Shown one piece after another: positions 54,736 through 63,060 of a stretch of 64,000 nucleotides of DNA. The notes below the pieces were generated by a model, which worked only from the letters and a program-made list of their open reading frames with translations, did no database searches and had not been told where the DNA came from. The stretch's first letter is position 1; each line of letters opens with the position of its first letter. Source of the stretch: Henningerozyma blattae CBS 6284 (lineage: Eukaryota > Ascomycota > Saccharomycetes > Saccharomycetales > Saccharomycetaceae); contig NC_020194.1 of assembly GCF_000315915.1 (NCBI RefSeq), positions 124,001 to 188,000 of the forward strand, in the 5' to 3' direction. The translations under genes were made by a program, and so were the position numbers.

Positions 54736-54751
54736 ATGTATAAAAACGTAA
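54728..54751 (+). promoter_or_regulatory. Upstream ORF overlapping the HST3 start
   Basis: ATG at 54728 opens MCQCIKT and stops at TAA 54749-54751, out of frame with and overlapping the HST3 ATG at 54736. The arrangement is nearly identical to that at DDL1 (upstream ATG 7-8 nt before the main ATG). Confidence 0.5.
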
Positions 54752-56137
54752 AAATAGAATCTATAAAACATATAATACGTATTCCAGCACCTAAATCAAT
54801 ATCATTTTTAAAACGTAAAAGTAGTAGTAATTTGAGATTTAGCCAAGCAGAATTATCTAACTTACAAACTGAGAAGTTACAATACATTGAAGGGCTCAAC
54901 GATGAAGATGAGATCTTATTGAAACTGACTAATCTTATAAATAAATGCAAGAGTTTTACAGTGTTGACAGGAGCAGGTATATCTATCAAATCCGGGATTC
55001 CAGATTTCAGATCTATTGATGGTCTTTATAATTTAATTAAATTACAATACCCAGAATTAAAGAATTCTATTCAATCAGGTAAGGAATTATTTGATATTTC
55101 ATTATTCCGTGATTCTTTAAAGATTGAATTTTTTGCTAAATTTATTGAAAATTTTTATAATAATTATATTCGATGTGCCAAACCAACTCAAACACATTAT
55201 TTTATTAAGCATTTACAAGATAGAAATAAATTAATGCGATGTTATACACAAAACATTGACGGGTTAGAAGAAATGTCAGGATTAATAAAAAAAGCTAACG
55301 AGCATGAACCTGTAATTCAATTACATGGAGATATAAATAATTTACAATGTATCAAGTGTTTCCAAGAGTTTGAATGGACCAGATATTATTTGAGGATGTT
55401 TTCCGAGGGGAAATTACCTAATTGTCCCAATTGTATTGATTATAATGAATCACGTAAGAAATTGGGGAAACGAATTATTAAAAATTTTGATGGATTTTTA
55501 AAACCAAATATAATACTTTATGGAGAAAATCATTCTAAAGGTGAAAAAATATCTAATATTATCAATCATGATTTAATGAAAAATATTCGTAAAAATAGTT
55601 TATTTTTAATAATGGGGACCAGTTTAAAAGTGGATGGTATAATTCGTTTAGTTAAAAATTTCAGTTCAATAATTCATAAACAAAATGGATTAATTATATT
55701 AGTGAATAAGACAAAAGTATCAGAAAGTATATGGTCTAAATATATTGATTATCAAATAGTTACTGAATGTGATGAATTTGTAGAATATTTAAAAGCCAAA
55801 ATCCCAGATTTTTTCATGAGTCAAAATCAATCTGAAAAATTGAAAAAATTGAGAAAAGAAAAATCAGATTTACGTAAGTTACAACGTGAAAAAAAGAAAC
55901 AAGAAACAGAACAAAATGAAGTTAAAGTAAATATATTAAATACACCCCCTAGCACACCAATAATAAGTCAAGATGAGACTGAAGTTGATCTGATAAGAAA
56001 ACGTGTGTGCGAAACGGAATTGGAAGGACTAGGGTTAAAAATGCAAAAGTTTGATGATAATAGTAATGATAATGATAATGATAGTACCGATACCAATACT
56101 GATTCTAATACTGATAATATTATTGATAATATTATTG

Positions 56138-56169
<32 letters not shown>

Positions 56170-56172
56170 TGA
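54736..56172 (+). CDS. HST3: Sirtuin deacetylase Hst3/Hst4 type
   Basis: 478-aa NAD-dependent histone deacetylase; Hst3 and Hst4 remove H3 K56 acetylation after replication. The sirtuin core is intact: VLTGAGISIKSGIPDFRS, TQNIDGLE, catalytic His in VIQLHGDINN, zinc ligands CIKC and CPNC, NIILYGENHS and LIMGTSLKVDGI. The C-terminal 110 residues are charged, coiled-coil-like and then Asp/Asn-rich, ending in a pure Asn run. The first in-frame ATG is 54736 (MYKNVKIES); the two codons before it include only a GTG. The CIN5 neighbour and the YOR order favour HST3 (YOR025W, 447 aa). The stop codon lies 30 bp from that of the opposing CIN5 gene. Confidence 0.9.
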
Positions 56173-56202
56173 ATATAAATATATAAACGTTATATGAAAA
56201 TT
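56173..56202. other. 30-bp tail-to-tail gap HST3/CIN5
   Basis: The stop codons of the two convergent genes are separated by only 30 bp, so their 3' untranslated regions must overlap on opposite strands. Confidence 0.8.
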
Positions 56203-56961
56203 TTATGAAGATTGTTCCTTTTTCACGGAAGTGGATAATTTGTTATCATCTTTAAGTAATTGCTGTTTTAAAGATTCTATTTCTTTTTTCAAGTTATTAT
56301 TTTCTATGATTAAAGAATCGAATTTAGTGGCTTTTAATTCTAAATCTTTTATATATTTTTCTCTTCTTAATCGAAATGCCTTTTGAGCGTTTCTATTCTG
56401 AGCAGCTCTTTTCGTATTTCTTAATACTTTACCAGACTTGCCAATCAAATTTGTTGATGCAATTGTAGGCGTAGCAACAACAGCAGGCGTAGTAGTAGTA
56501 GCTGCTGTGGGGGTGGTACTTGATGTGGGTGTGGATATGAGTGAAGATATCGGAGTCGTAGTTCTTACAGATACATCTATAGAAGGTATGATGGTTGGAG
56601 TATGCTGATGAAGTTGAATAGCAGGGGGAGTACTCGTTGTAGTTTGATACTGTGACAATTGAGGTACTACCTGTGGGGTGTATTGTTGATATAGAGGGTT
56701 ATTTTGTGAATAGGGGGGTAATTGCGAGTATTGAGTTGTGGTGATGAGGTTGTTGGTATTTGAATCTACTCTTGGTAGTTTCAAAAAAGGATCCTTTGAG
56801 TATTGAAAGGGAGTATTGATAGGAGTGTTGGAAAGAGGCAATTTTAAAAACGTATTTGTAGAAGTGTTTGTAGAAGAATGGTTTTGTAAGTTCATGTTAT
56901 TTAGATTTGCATTATTGGTTATGTTTGTATTGACAGGATATTGGATGTGTGGGGGGGACAT
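56203..56961 (-). CDS. CIN5: Yap-family bZIP transcription factor, Cin5/Yap6
   Basis: 252-aa basic leucine zipper protein. The bZIP is at the C terminus: basic region KVLRNTKRAAQNRNAQKAFR (178-197) with the Yap-specific NRxAQxAFRxR pattern, then a zipper with leucines at about 217, 224 and 231. The N-terminal 175 residues are Asn/Thr/Pro/Gln-rich with Thr-Pro repeats, presumably the regulatory part. In S. cerevisiae Cin5 (295 aa) and Yap6 (383 aa) are ohnologs involved in salt and drug stress responses. Here a single gene sits where both loci would map (HST3 and EXG2 as neighbours), so the choice between names is arbitrary. The protein is shorter than either. Confidence 0.85.
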   Translation of the reverse strand: MSPPHIQYPVNTNITNNANLNNMNLQNHSSTNTSTNTFLKLPLSNTPINTPFQYSKDPFLKLPRVDSNTNNLITTTQYSQLPPYSQNNPLYQQYTPQVVPQLSQYQTTTSTPPAIQLHQHTPTIIPSIDVSVRTTTPISSLISTPTSSTTPTAATTTTPAVVATPTIASTNLIGKSGKVLRNTKRAAQNRNAQKAFRLRREKYIKDLELKATKFDSLIIENNNLKKEIESLKQQLLKDDNKLSTSVKKEQSS

Positions 56962-57671
56962 GGTACCTGGGGAGAAGTATTATTTATTAGGAGATATTAG
57001 TTGGAAATAGAAAGAGAGAAATAAAAATGGAAATAGAAATAGAAATAAAGTAAAAAAGGGTTAACAAAAAGAAGAAGAAAACAAAACAAAATAAAACAAA
57101 ACAAAACAACAAACAAATAAGAATAGAAAAGGGCAGTCAAAGATAAAAAGATGATAAATAAATTTATAATTGTGGAAAGTATTATAGTAGTATTGTTGTG
57201 TATGTGTATGTGTATGTGTGTGTGACTAACAATACTAGTAATGACAATTAAAAAAAAAAAAAAAGGAAAAAGTTTAAAAAAAAAAAGGTGTGTTGAAGTA
57301 TGCTAGGCTAAGCTAAAAAGGTAGCTTACGGAATGTGACAATAAAAGATTAAAATTAATAGTAATAATAATAATAATGATAATAGAAAAAATAAAAAAAA
57401 TTATTAGAAGAAGAAGAAGAAGAAGATAAAAAAAGATCTGATGTAACAATGTAGATGGCGAATAGATCAGATGTGATCTAATAAAATATTTTTAAATTTA
57501 CTTGCTTAAAACCTTATGGAAATTTCTAAATATTTTTATACAAGCAAGTAAATACTATAAATGAATAAATCCATAAAGAGAATGCTCAATTAAAAAGAAA
57601 ATAAAAAAAAAAAAAACTAAAATAAATCAAAAGGAAATAAAGTAAAAAGTGAGTAATAGTAAAGGAACGTG

Positions 57672-57678
57672 CGGGTAA
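57672..57678 (+). promoter_or_regulatory. Reb1 core upstream of CIN5
   Basis: GCGGGTAACG contains the core CGGGTAA, about 710 bp upstream of the CIN5 start. Confidence 0.4.
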
Positions 57679-57725
57679 CGACTAATTGGGGGTATTACGT
57701 GGGTAATGTAATCTGTAACAAATTG

Positions 57726-57726
<1 letters not shown>

Positions 57727-57768
<42 letters not shown>

Positions 57769-57895
57769 CGATTGCTTAATTGATTGATTGCTTAATTGAT
57801 TTATTGATTTATTGATTTATTGATTGTATAATAGTGTATAATGATTGTATAATAGTGTATAATGATTGTGTAATATTGTATAATATTGTATATTG
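57727..57895. repeat. Compound tandem array ATTG / ATTTATTG / TAATAGTGTA units
   Basis: About ten uninterrupted ATTG tetranucleotides are followed by variants with GCTTA and TTTA insertions, then by 17-18 bp units (ATTGTATAATAGTGTATA) and finally TAATATTGTA units. Each step looks like a derivative of the last, as expected for slippage-driven growth. Confidence 0.8.
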
Positions 57896-57959
57896 CAGTG
57901 AATTGTAAATTATAAATTCTATATTGTAAATTCTATTTTGTATGTTTAATAATGGGCGA

Positions 57960-58340
57960 TGACGAAATGTGGAGCAAAAAAGAAAACAACACATTGTGAC
58001 CTCGAACTATGGCCATATATACTCGCCACAGTTGTCTCCAGACAATCCACGCAGCATGCCACAAACCTAATCCGGGCTGCTGCGGCTCGGTGTGCGGCCC
58101 AGAGCAGGCCGCAGCCACTGCGCTGCGCGGGTTGTCTGGGCCCGGCCCGGTTTCCGAATCGGGGTACACTACCGGCGTGGGCAAATTCTCGAATGTGGCC
58201 GGAAACGGAAACGGAAGGCGAGACGCTGACAAAACACCGAGCAGTCACGTGGCAGAAACCCGGAGGGTGTGCGGCTGGTAGCTGCAATGCCGACGGCGAA
58301 AGGCGGATGCGGCAGATAGGGCAGGAGTGGCAAATGACGT
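57960..58340. other. GC-rich block upstream of CIN5
   Basis: About 380 bp of GC-rich DNA stand between AT-rich flanks. Words include GCCCGGCCCGG, three CGG triplets in CGGAAACGGAAACGG (58199-58216), and CACGTG near 58246. It may be a dense transcription-factor platform. Open frames on both strands follow from the scarcity of AT-rich stop codons. Confidence 0.5.
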
Positions 58341-58550
58341 AATCTGCTCGTAGAGGGGTGGAAGAACCAAAGAAAAAGACAAAAAAAAAAAAAAAAAAGA
58401 GAAAACACGGATTTACGTTTTGCGGTTGGTGTGTTTTTTTCGCGTTTGGAATTTTTCGCGTTTATGTTTTAGTCTTGTTTGATTGTGTCTTGTGGTTTGT
58501 GGTTTGTGTTTGAAGTTTCTTTTTGATTTTTGCATCCAACTTGACTTTGC

Positions 58551-60167
58551 TTAACCCCCTAGTAAAGAAAATAATGCCATGGCTATCATAGACAAGACAC
58601 TACGGTGTTGATTTACTATGCTGTCGTTTTTACTAGTATTGCTACGATGACTCGATGATTCACCACCAGTGGTGGCCGCATTGTTCTTATCATCATGAGT
58701 GTTTGTTTCTCCCATGCTGGTTCTTGTCATGTTACTTTTTTTCATCGTAGTGGAGGGGAATTGTTCACTTGAAATTGAAGCGTATAAATCACTCACAATG
58801 GCATATTGATCAGTGACATTATCACCTCTACCATCAGATTCCACGATATTATTTGCTTGATTATTCTTTACGAAATATGTATAATTATCCAAGGGTGATG
58901 GGAATAAGCCTTGATCTTTCAATCTCTTGTAATCCCATTCCATACTCACATCAGTCTCAGTTTTCCAATTCCAAAAGATCCACCCCATAGTATACGTCTC
59001 GTAAGTCATCAATTGCATTTCAATGTATTCTCTTACTTTATCCCGGTATTCTTGTTTTGATAGTTGTAAATCAAAATTATCACAACGTCCATTGGCAGTT
59101 TCATTATAATAAGTACGATCATATCTAGCACCAATATTCACACCATTCAACCAATGACAACAATCTGTAATGGCAGCAGACCATTCTCCAATAATACTAT
59201 TACTACCGTTGAAATTTTCATTTTCAAAAATACTCTTGGAATAATCACTAATATCAAATAATCGATTCCATTGAGTATTATTCAATTGCCAATCACTGAA
59301 CACTTCATAATGATGATGATCAATAACAATATTACTATCGTTATATTTATCATTCCAATATCCAACACCTTCGAAGGCATCATGTAAGATCAATTTGGTG
59401 GAGTTGTTATTTTTTCTTTTCTGATTGTACATCTTATACCCCTTTTTGTATACTCTTTCAATATCATCGATGTTGATACGGCCATTCAATGGTTCATTGA
59501 CCAATTCAATACCAACAATGTGATCCATCCCAAGATATTTGTCCATCAAATCTTCCCAAATAGCAATGGTGATATCTTCACTAGAGGTATGATTTTTTAA
59601 CCAATTCAAAGGTCCATACAAATTTCTTTGACCTGAATTATCAAATCCATTTTGTGAACCGGGGACACCATGTAAATCGATCCAAACGTTTAATCCATAT
59701 TTCTTACTCCATTGAATGGCTTGATCCAAATATTGCAATTGAATACCATTGCCGATATATGGATCTTCAAAAGTATATTTGTTGAAATAATTGTTCTTGG
59801 TCTTGTTGACATTATCTTTCCAACCCCAATACCCAATAGGTAGACGAACCAGGTTGAACCCATCAGCACTAATTTGTTGGAAATCGTCTTCTGTGATCCA
59901 AGTATCCCAATGAGTTTTCAATAACCGGTAACTTTCATTATAACTCAATTTCTCACAAAGAGTATATTCGTCGATGATTGTGAATTTATCATTGTCACCA
60001 TTCAAGAGAGAATTTGCTTTTTCATAAATCGAAGGTGTAATGTATGGTTCAGTTACTAACCAACCACCAATACTAATACCACGGATAGCGACTTGTTTAT
60101 CTCTTTCAGTGGCTTGAACGAACGAAATAAAAATAAAAGTTGATATTAACCAAAAATATTCGGGCAT
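58551..60167 (-). CDS. EXG2: GPI-anchored exo-1,3-beta-glucanase Exg2
   Basis: 538-aa GH5 glycoside hydrolase of the cell wall. A signal peptide is evident (MPEYFWLISTFIFISFVQA). The catalytic residues are in place: acid/base Glu225 in IELVNEP and nucleophile Glu328 in IIGEWSAA. RGISIGGWLVTEP and WIDLHGVPGSQNG are family signatures. About a dozen N-x-S/T sites suggest N-glycosylation. After residue 470 the chain becomes Ser/Thr/Asn-rich and ends with a hydrophobic tail (SVLSMIAMALFSLLGG), a GPI-attachment signal, which distinguishes Exg2 from the secreted Exg1/Spr1. Neighbours match YDR261C (YAP6 on one side, YDR262W on the other). SWM1, normally between, is absent. Confidence 0.95.
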   Translation of the reverse strand: MPEYFWLISTFIFISFVQATERDKQVAIRGISIGGWLVTEPYITPSIYEKANSLLNGDNDKFTIIDEYTLCEKLSYNESYRLLKTHWDTWITEDDFQQISADGFNLVRLPIGYWGWKDNVNKTKNNYFNKYTFEDPYIGNGIQLQYLDQAIQWSKKYGLNVWIDLHGVPGSQNGFDNSGQRNLYGPLNWLKNHTSSEDITIAIWEDLMDKYLGMDHIVGIELVNEPLNGRINIDDIERVYKKGYKMYNQKRKNNNSTKLILHDAFEGVGYWNDKYNDSNIVIDHHHYEVFSDWQLNNTQWNRLFDISDYSKSIFENENFNGSNSIIGEWSAAITDCCHWLNGVNIGARYDRTYYNETANGRCDNFDLQLSKQEYRDKVREYIEMQLMTYETYTMGWIFWNWKTETDVSMEWDYKRLKDQGLFPSPLDNYTYFVKNNQANNIVESDGRGDNVTDQYAIVSDLYASISSEQFPSTTMKKSNMTRTSMGETNTHDDKNNAATTGGESSSHRSNTSKNDSIVNQHRSVLSMIAMALFSLLGG

Positions 60168-60171
60168 TTTT

Positions 60172-60231
60172 GCTTTTGCTTTTGCTTTTGCTTTTGCTTT
60201 TGCTTTTGCTTTTGCTTTTGCTTTTGCTTTT
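60172..60231 (-). repeat. (GCTTTT)10 repeat in the EXG2 leader
   Basis: Ten uninterrupted hexamers read CAAAAG-type in the EXG2 mRNA sense and end five bases before the ATG. They are preceded by two CAACTG hexamers (GCAACTGCAACTGC). It is very likely inside the 5' untranslated region, because the TATA element lies just upstream. Confidence 0.9.
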
Positions 60232-60265
60232 GCAGTTGCAGTTGCGCTTGCTTAAGGATCTACGT

Positions 60266-60273
60266 TTTATATA
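60266..60273 (-). promoter_or_regulatory. TATA box of EXG2
   Basis: TATATAAA on the minus strand, about 100 bp upstream of the EXG2 ATG, fitting the TATAWAAR consensus. Transcription would start within or close to the hexamer repeat. Confidence 0.6.
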
Positions 60274-60664
60274 TGCATAAAACTGTGTGGTATTGAAAAA
60301 AAAGTGTCATGTCTATAATAGGAAGCAAGACACGAATTTTTCCAACGAGTTTCCAATTCGGATCTTCGCGAGACAACTGTTAGGACCAATTAGGATGACG
60401 AATATGAGAAAAACAAACAAATATACAAAAGTACAAGGGTGGTAGCGATATTGTAAGAAAACTGGTACCCACGTTGTTCTATATATAACAAGTAGCAGTA
60501 TGAATGGGATGATGGTTTGCCAACTTTTTATATATATACCAGTTGTCGTTCTCAAAACATCACTTGGTACGAAAACGGCAAGAGATCTTTTGTGTCTTTG
60601 CATTGTTAAAAGCGATGCGGAGAGGCGATGGGTGTGCGGTATTTGTTACAGAATGCAAAATTGA

Positions 60665-60672
60665 TATATAAA
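60665..60672 (+). promoter_or_regulatory. TATA box of YDR262W
   Basis: TATATAAA on the plus strand, 90 bp before the chosen start codon. Given usual yeast spacing, transcripts would begin at or beyond about 60705, favouring the start at 60755. Confidence 0.6.
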
Positions 60673-60680
60673 CGATAGTG

Positions 60681-60754
60681 AGGCAAGTGCAGTGCAGGTG
60701 CAAGTGCAAATGCAAGTGCAAAAGCAAAAGCAAAAGCAACTGCAACTGCAAACA
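60681..60754 (+). repeat. CAAGTG/CAAAAG/CAACTG leader repeat
   Basis: A run of CAAGTG-like hexamers, three CAAAAG and two CAACTG hexamers immediately precede the start codon at 60755. The same two hexamer types occur in the EXG2 leader in the opposite order. Confidence 0.8.
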
Positions 60755-61477
60755 ATGATTCTAATCAAAATATTCATCTTTATTCTTTTTTATTGGGATC
60801 TCTACGAATGTAAAAACATCGTAAGCATAACGAATCATGTTGATGAGCACGGGGTGACGCATCGACAGATTGTATTGAGTAAACTACCTATACACACAAA
60901 AGTGAGTCACAGAGATAATATCGAACATAAGAGAATGCAAGAGAGTTTCAACAACATGGCACCATTAGACACGACGTTGTCGATCAGTAAACGGGTTGAT
61001 ATCTTTAACTCGTACTTGCGTAATGTCAAGGAAACGTTTAATTTAATCAGTGAGGCACAGGGAAGAGGCCGGATCATGAGTGAACAGGGAGGATACTTGG
61101 TGTTGACACCGTTGAACGAAGCGATTTTCGAGTTGAAATTGAAACCGTGGGAGTTTCCTCGTGACATCCATCGGATGGAGGGACAAGACAAGGATGAGAT
61201 AGAAGTCGAAGAGGCTATCAATGAGAACATCAAAGATTTCATCAACGCGCATGTGGTGAAACTGCCCAGTTTGAAGAACTTAGCGTGGGAGAATGCAAAC
61301 GATAACGAGGCCGTTGTTCATTTGCAGTCGCTTTCGTCCGCGGATATAAGATTGAAATCGGATGACGAAGGGTTGATGGTATGCGGGGATGGAAATACAT
61401 GGATAAGAGTGGGACATATTGAGAAATGTTCCAATGGTGTTATAATGTTTATCAACAAAAGTCTAGTGATACCATGA
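60755..61477 (+). CDS. YDR262W: Fasciclin-domain secretory/vacuolar protein (Ydr262w type)
   Basis: 240-aa protein with an N-terminal signal sequence (MILIKIFIFILFYWDLYECK) and one FAS1 domain. Visible fasciclin motifs are GGYLVLTPLNEAIFELKLKP (the H1-like segment) and IKDFINAHVV (H2-like), then a strand-rich end with CGDGNTWIRVG and NGVIMFINKSLVIP. S. cerevisiae YDR262W (272 aa) is an uncharacterised vacuolar fasciclin protein beside EXG2, matching this context. The frame is open further upstream with an ATG at 60710, which would add a Gln/Lys/Val repeat before the signal sequence. I chose 60755 because of the signal peptide and its A at -3. The second half has noticeably higher G+C than genes to the left. 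Confidence 0.85.
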   Translation: MILIKIFIFILFYWDLYECKNIVSITNHVDEHGVTHRQIVLSKLPIHTKVSHRDNIEHKRMQESFNNMAPLDTTLSISKRVDIFNSYLRNVKETFNLISEAQGRGRIMSEQGGYLVLTPLNEAIFELKLKPWEFPRDIHRMEGQDKDEIEVEEAINENIKDFINAHVVKLPSLKNLAWENANDNEAVVHLQSLSSADIRLKSDDEGLMVCGDGNTWIRVGHIEKCSNGVIMFINKSLVIP

Positions 61478-61595
61478 GCGAGGAGCGTGGAGCGTGGAGC
61501 GAGGAGCATGGAAGCACGTAGTATGAGTGTGTAATGTTTTATATAGTAATGTGTTTTTTTTACATAAGTAAACGTATATACGTAAATGCAATGAA
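61478..61595. other. Shared 3' region YDR262W/HMS1
   Basis: 118-bp tail-to-tail gap containing an imperfect GCGTGGA/GCGAGGA repeat (61479-61510), then AT-rich sequence. Confidence 0.5.
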
Positions 61596-62936
61596 TCATA
61601 TCCATTTGGGCGGATTGTTTTGTCGGGCTTCCAGCTGGGCTTCCAGCTGGGTAGCCATCTGCGGTGCTCCTTGCAACAGTGCACATTTATTTTCCAAGTG
61701 TTTGATATACTCGATTGTCTTCATCAAGATAACCGCCTTGTTGAGTTTTGTGGCTGCGGGCAATCCGTCGAGATCCAGATTGTCTTGCTCCAAGAGGGGG
61801 ATCCCGCATTCTTTCTTGTATGCGATACGGAGAGACGGCACTATTTTCTTCAACTGGATCATCTTGTGGTTGATGTTTGTTCTATATTTTTTTTCGATGA
61901 TGTTGTGAGACTTTCTGATTTTCCTTGGTTTGCCAGCTTTGGTTATTGGGATTCTGGGAGCATCAGGGGCGGATTGGCCAGAGCCAGCCTGGTTTCCTTG
62001 CGACTGCGACTGCGACTGCGACTGTGGAATTTCAGGGGCGTCTTCGCGTTTCACAGGAGGCTCCTCGTTGCCACTGGACAGATCGTTCGAGCCGAAATCC
62101 AGGGGTAATGAGGAGGGAATCTCCCCAGACAAATCCATCTCTCCCAAGTCTGTGTCACGTGCCGGCAGCTCTGCGAGTCCCGTGACGCCTGCCAGCTCGT
62201 CGAGAAAGTCCTGGCCCAGACCCAGCGAATAGCCGTGGTCGCGGTCGTGGTCACGGTCACGGTCACGGTCGTGGTCGTGGTCGCGGTCACGTGCGCCGGC
62301 AGATATCGCTGTGGTGGTGGGCGAGCCCAATGCGCGGGAAAGCGTCACTGGGGTCTCGAACACGGGAGGCGACACGGCAGGACCCCCCTGGAAGTTGCTG
62401 GAGGCACTGGACTGGCGTGACCCGACCCCGTGCAGGGCCTCGGTGAATGATAGCGCCGTGCCGCGTCGCGACTGTGCTAGCGCCGTGCCGCCGTGGTGTG
62501 CGGGCGACGAGCCGCGGACAGAGCCGCTCAGACTGTACTGCTCCAGCGCAGCACGTGTGGGGGCCAGCTGGCCAGCCCCCACGGTTGCTGGCGGGCTGGC
62601 CCGGGCCGCACAGCCTCTCATTTCCGCGGCTGCAAGTTGCATTCCGGACGGATGGGGGTTCGGGTAGGGCTGTGCTGCAGAGTAGGGTTGCATGGTGGCG
62701 TAGGGGTTGGGGTAGGGGTTGGGGTAGGGTTGCGGCTGGCCCTGGGGCTGGCCCTGCAGCTGGCCCTGGTTTCCCGATAGCGGCGACAGAGGCGAGTCCA
62801 GCTGGTAACTTGGCCGGAACAGGGGCCGGTTGTCCTGACAAAAGGCGTCGAGCAAATCGAGAGAGCCGAACGTGTCCGGGACATCCGGGACATCCGGGGT
62901 GTCCGGGGACTTCGGCTGAGAATGGTTGAGGGACAT
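61596..62936 (-). CDS. HMS1: bHLH transcription factor Hms1
   Basis: 446-aa basic helix-loop-helix protein. The bHLH starts near residue 333: KPRKIRKSHNIIEKKYRTNI with the SREBP-type Tyr in the basic region, helix 1 NHKMIQLKKIVPSL, a long loop, and helix 2 AATKLNKAVILMKTIEYIKHLENK. The N-terminal 330 residues are Pro/Gln/Ala/Ser-rich with short repeats (PYPNPYPNPY, RDRDHDHDRD, QSQSQSQSQ). Size and order (YOR032C) fit Hms1, linked in S. cerevisiae to pseudohyphal growth; Tye7 is the alternative relative. Base composition is exceptional: the 60 bases from 62461 contain only 14 A or T, while neighbouring genes are AT-rich. Its promoter carries TATATATA at 63053-63060. Confidence 0.87.
   Translation of the reverse strand: MSLNHSQPKSPDTPDVPDVPDTFGSLDLLDAFCQDNRPLFRPSYQLDSPLSPLSGNQGQLQGQPQGQPQPYPNPYPNPYATMQPYSAAQPYPNPHPSGMQLAAAEMRGCAARASPPATVGAGQLAPTRAALEQYSLSGSVRGSSPAHHGGTALAQSRRGTALSFTEALHGVGSRQSSASSNFQGGPAVSPPVFETPVTLSRALGSPTTTAISAGARDRDHDHDRDRDRDHDRDHGYSLGLGQDFLDELAGVTGLAELPARDTDLGEMDLSGEIPSSLPLDFGSNDLSSGNEEPPVKREDAPEIPQSQSQSQSQGNQAGSGQSAPDAPRIPITKAGKPRKIRKSHNIIEKKYRTNINHKMIQLKKIVPSLRIAYKKECGIPLLEQDNLDLDGLPAATKLNKAVILMKTIEYIKHLENKCALLQGAPQMATQLEAQLEARQNNPPKWI
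62229..62291. repeat. GGTCGTGGTCACGGTCACG-type 6-bp repeat inside HMS1
   Basis: About ten hexamers of form (G/C)GTGGTC, (G/C)ACGGTC or GCGGTC encode an RD/HD dipeptide array on the minus strand. It is one of several in-frame minisatellites in this gene, the others near 61998-62025 (QS) and 62697-62735 (YPNP). Confidence 0.85.
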
Positions 62937-63052
62937 GAAAAGATTATGGAGATGGGCTGTGATGTGATAATGCTAAAGTGAGAGAGTGATGTTGGAAAAT
63001 GGTGTGGTGGGGCATTAGCGTCGGCGTGAGCTGCCAGGCGCACGACGTCCCG

Positions 63053-63060
63053 TATATATA
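63053..63060 (-). promoter_or_regulatory. TATA element of HMS1
   Basis: TATATATA, about 117 bp upstream of the HMS1 ATG, isolated within GC-rich sequence and therefore unlikely to be a chance AT-rich word. Confidence 0.55.

Larger units (their letters stand above)
56962..58550. other. Long CIN5 upstream region with repeats and a GC-rich block
   Basis: 1.6 kb between the CIN5 start and the EXG2 stop. It contains A-rich tracts, a TATGTG repeat (57195-57225), a Reb1 core (57672-57678), an ATTG tandem array (57727-57895), and an abrupt GC-rich block (57960-58340). The block is open on both strands in several frames, but none of these frames resembles a known protein. Since EXG2 and CIN5 both read leftward, the whole stretch is likely CIN5 promoter plus EXG2 3' region. 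Confidence 0.6.
60168..60754. other. Divergent promoter EXG2/YDR262W
   Basis: 587 bp. It contains consensus TATA elements for both genes and, directly before each start codon, CAAAAG and CAACTG repeats on the coding strand of each gene. The central part shows no other gene. The CTTCGCGAGAC word at 60363 is the only GC-rich spot. Confidence 0.65.

Noticed and set aside
57946..58342. ORFs of 90-127 codons on both strands of the GC-rich block
   Set aside because: They overlap one another in several frames, have no recognisable motif and are explained by the scarcity of stop codons in GC-rich DNA.
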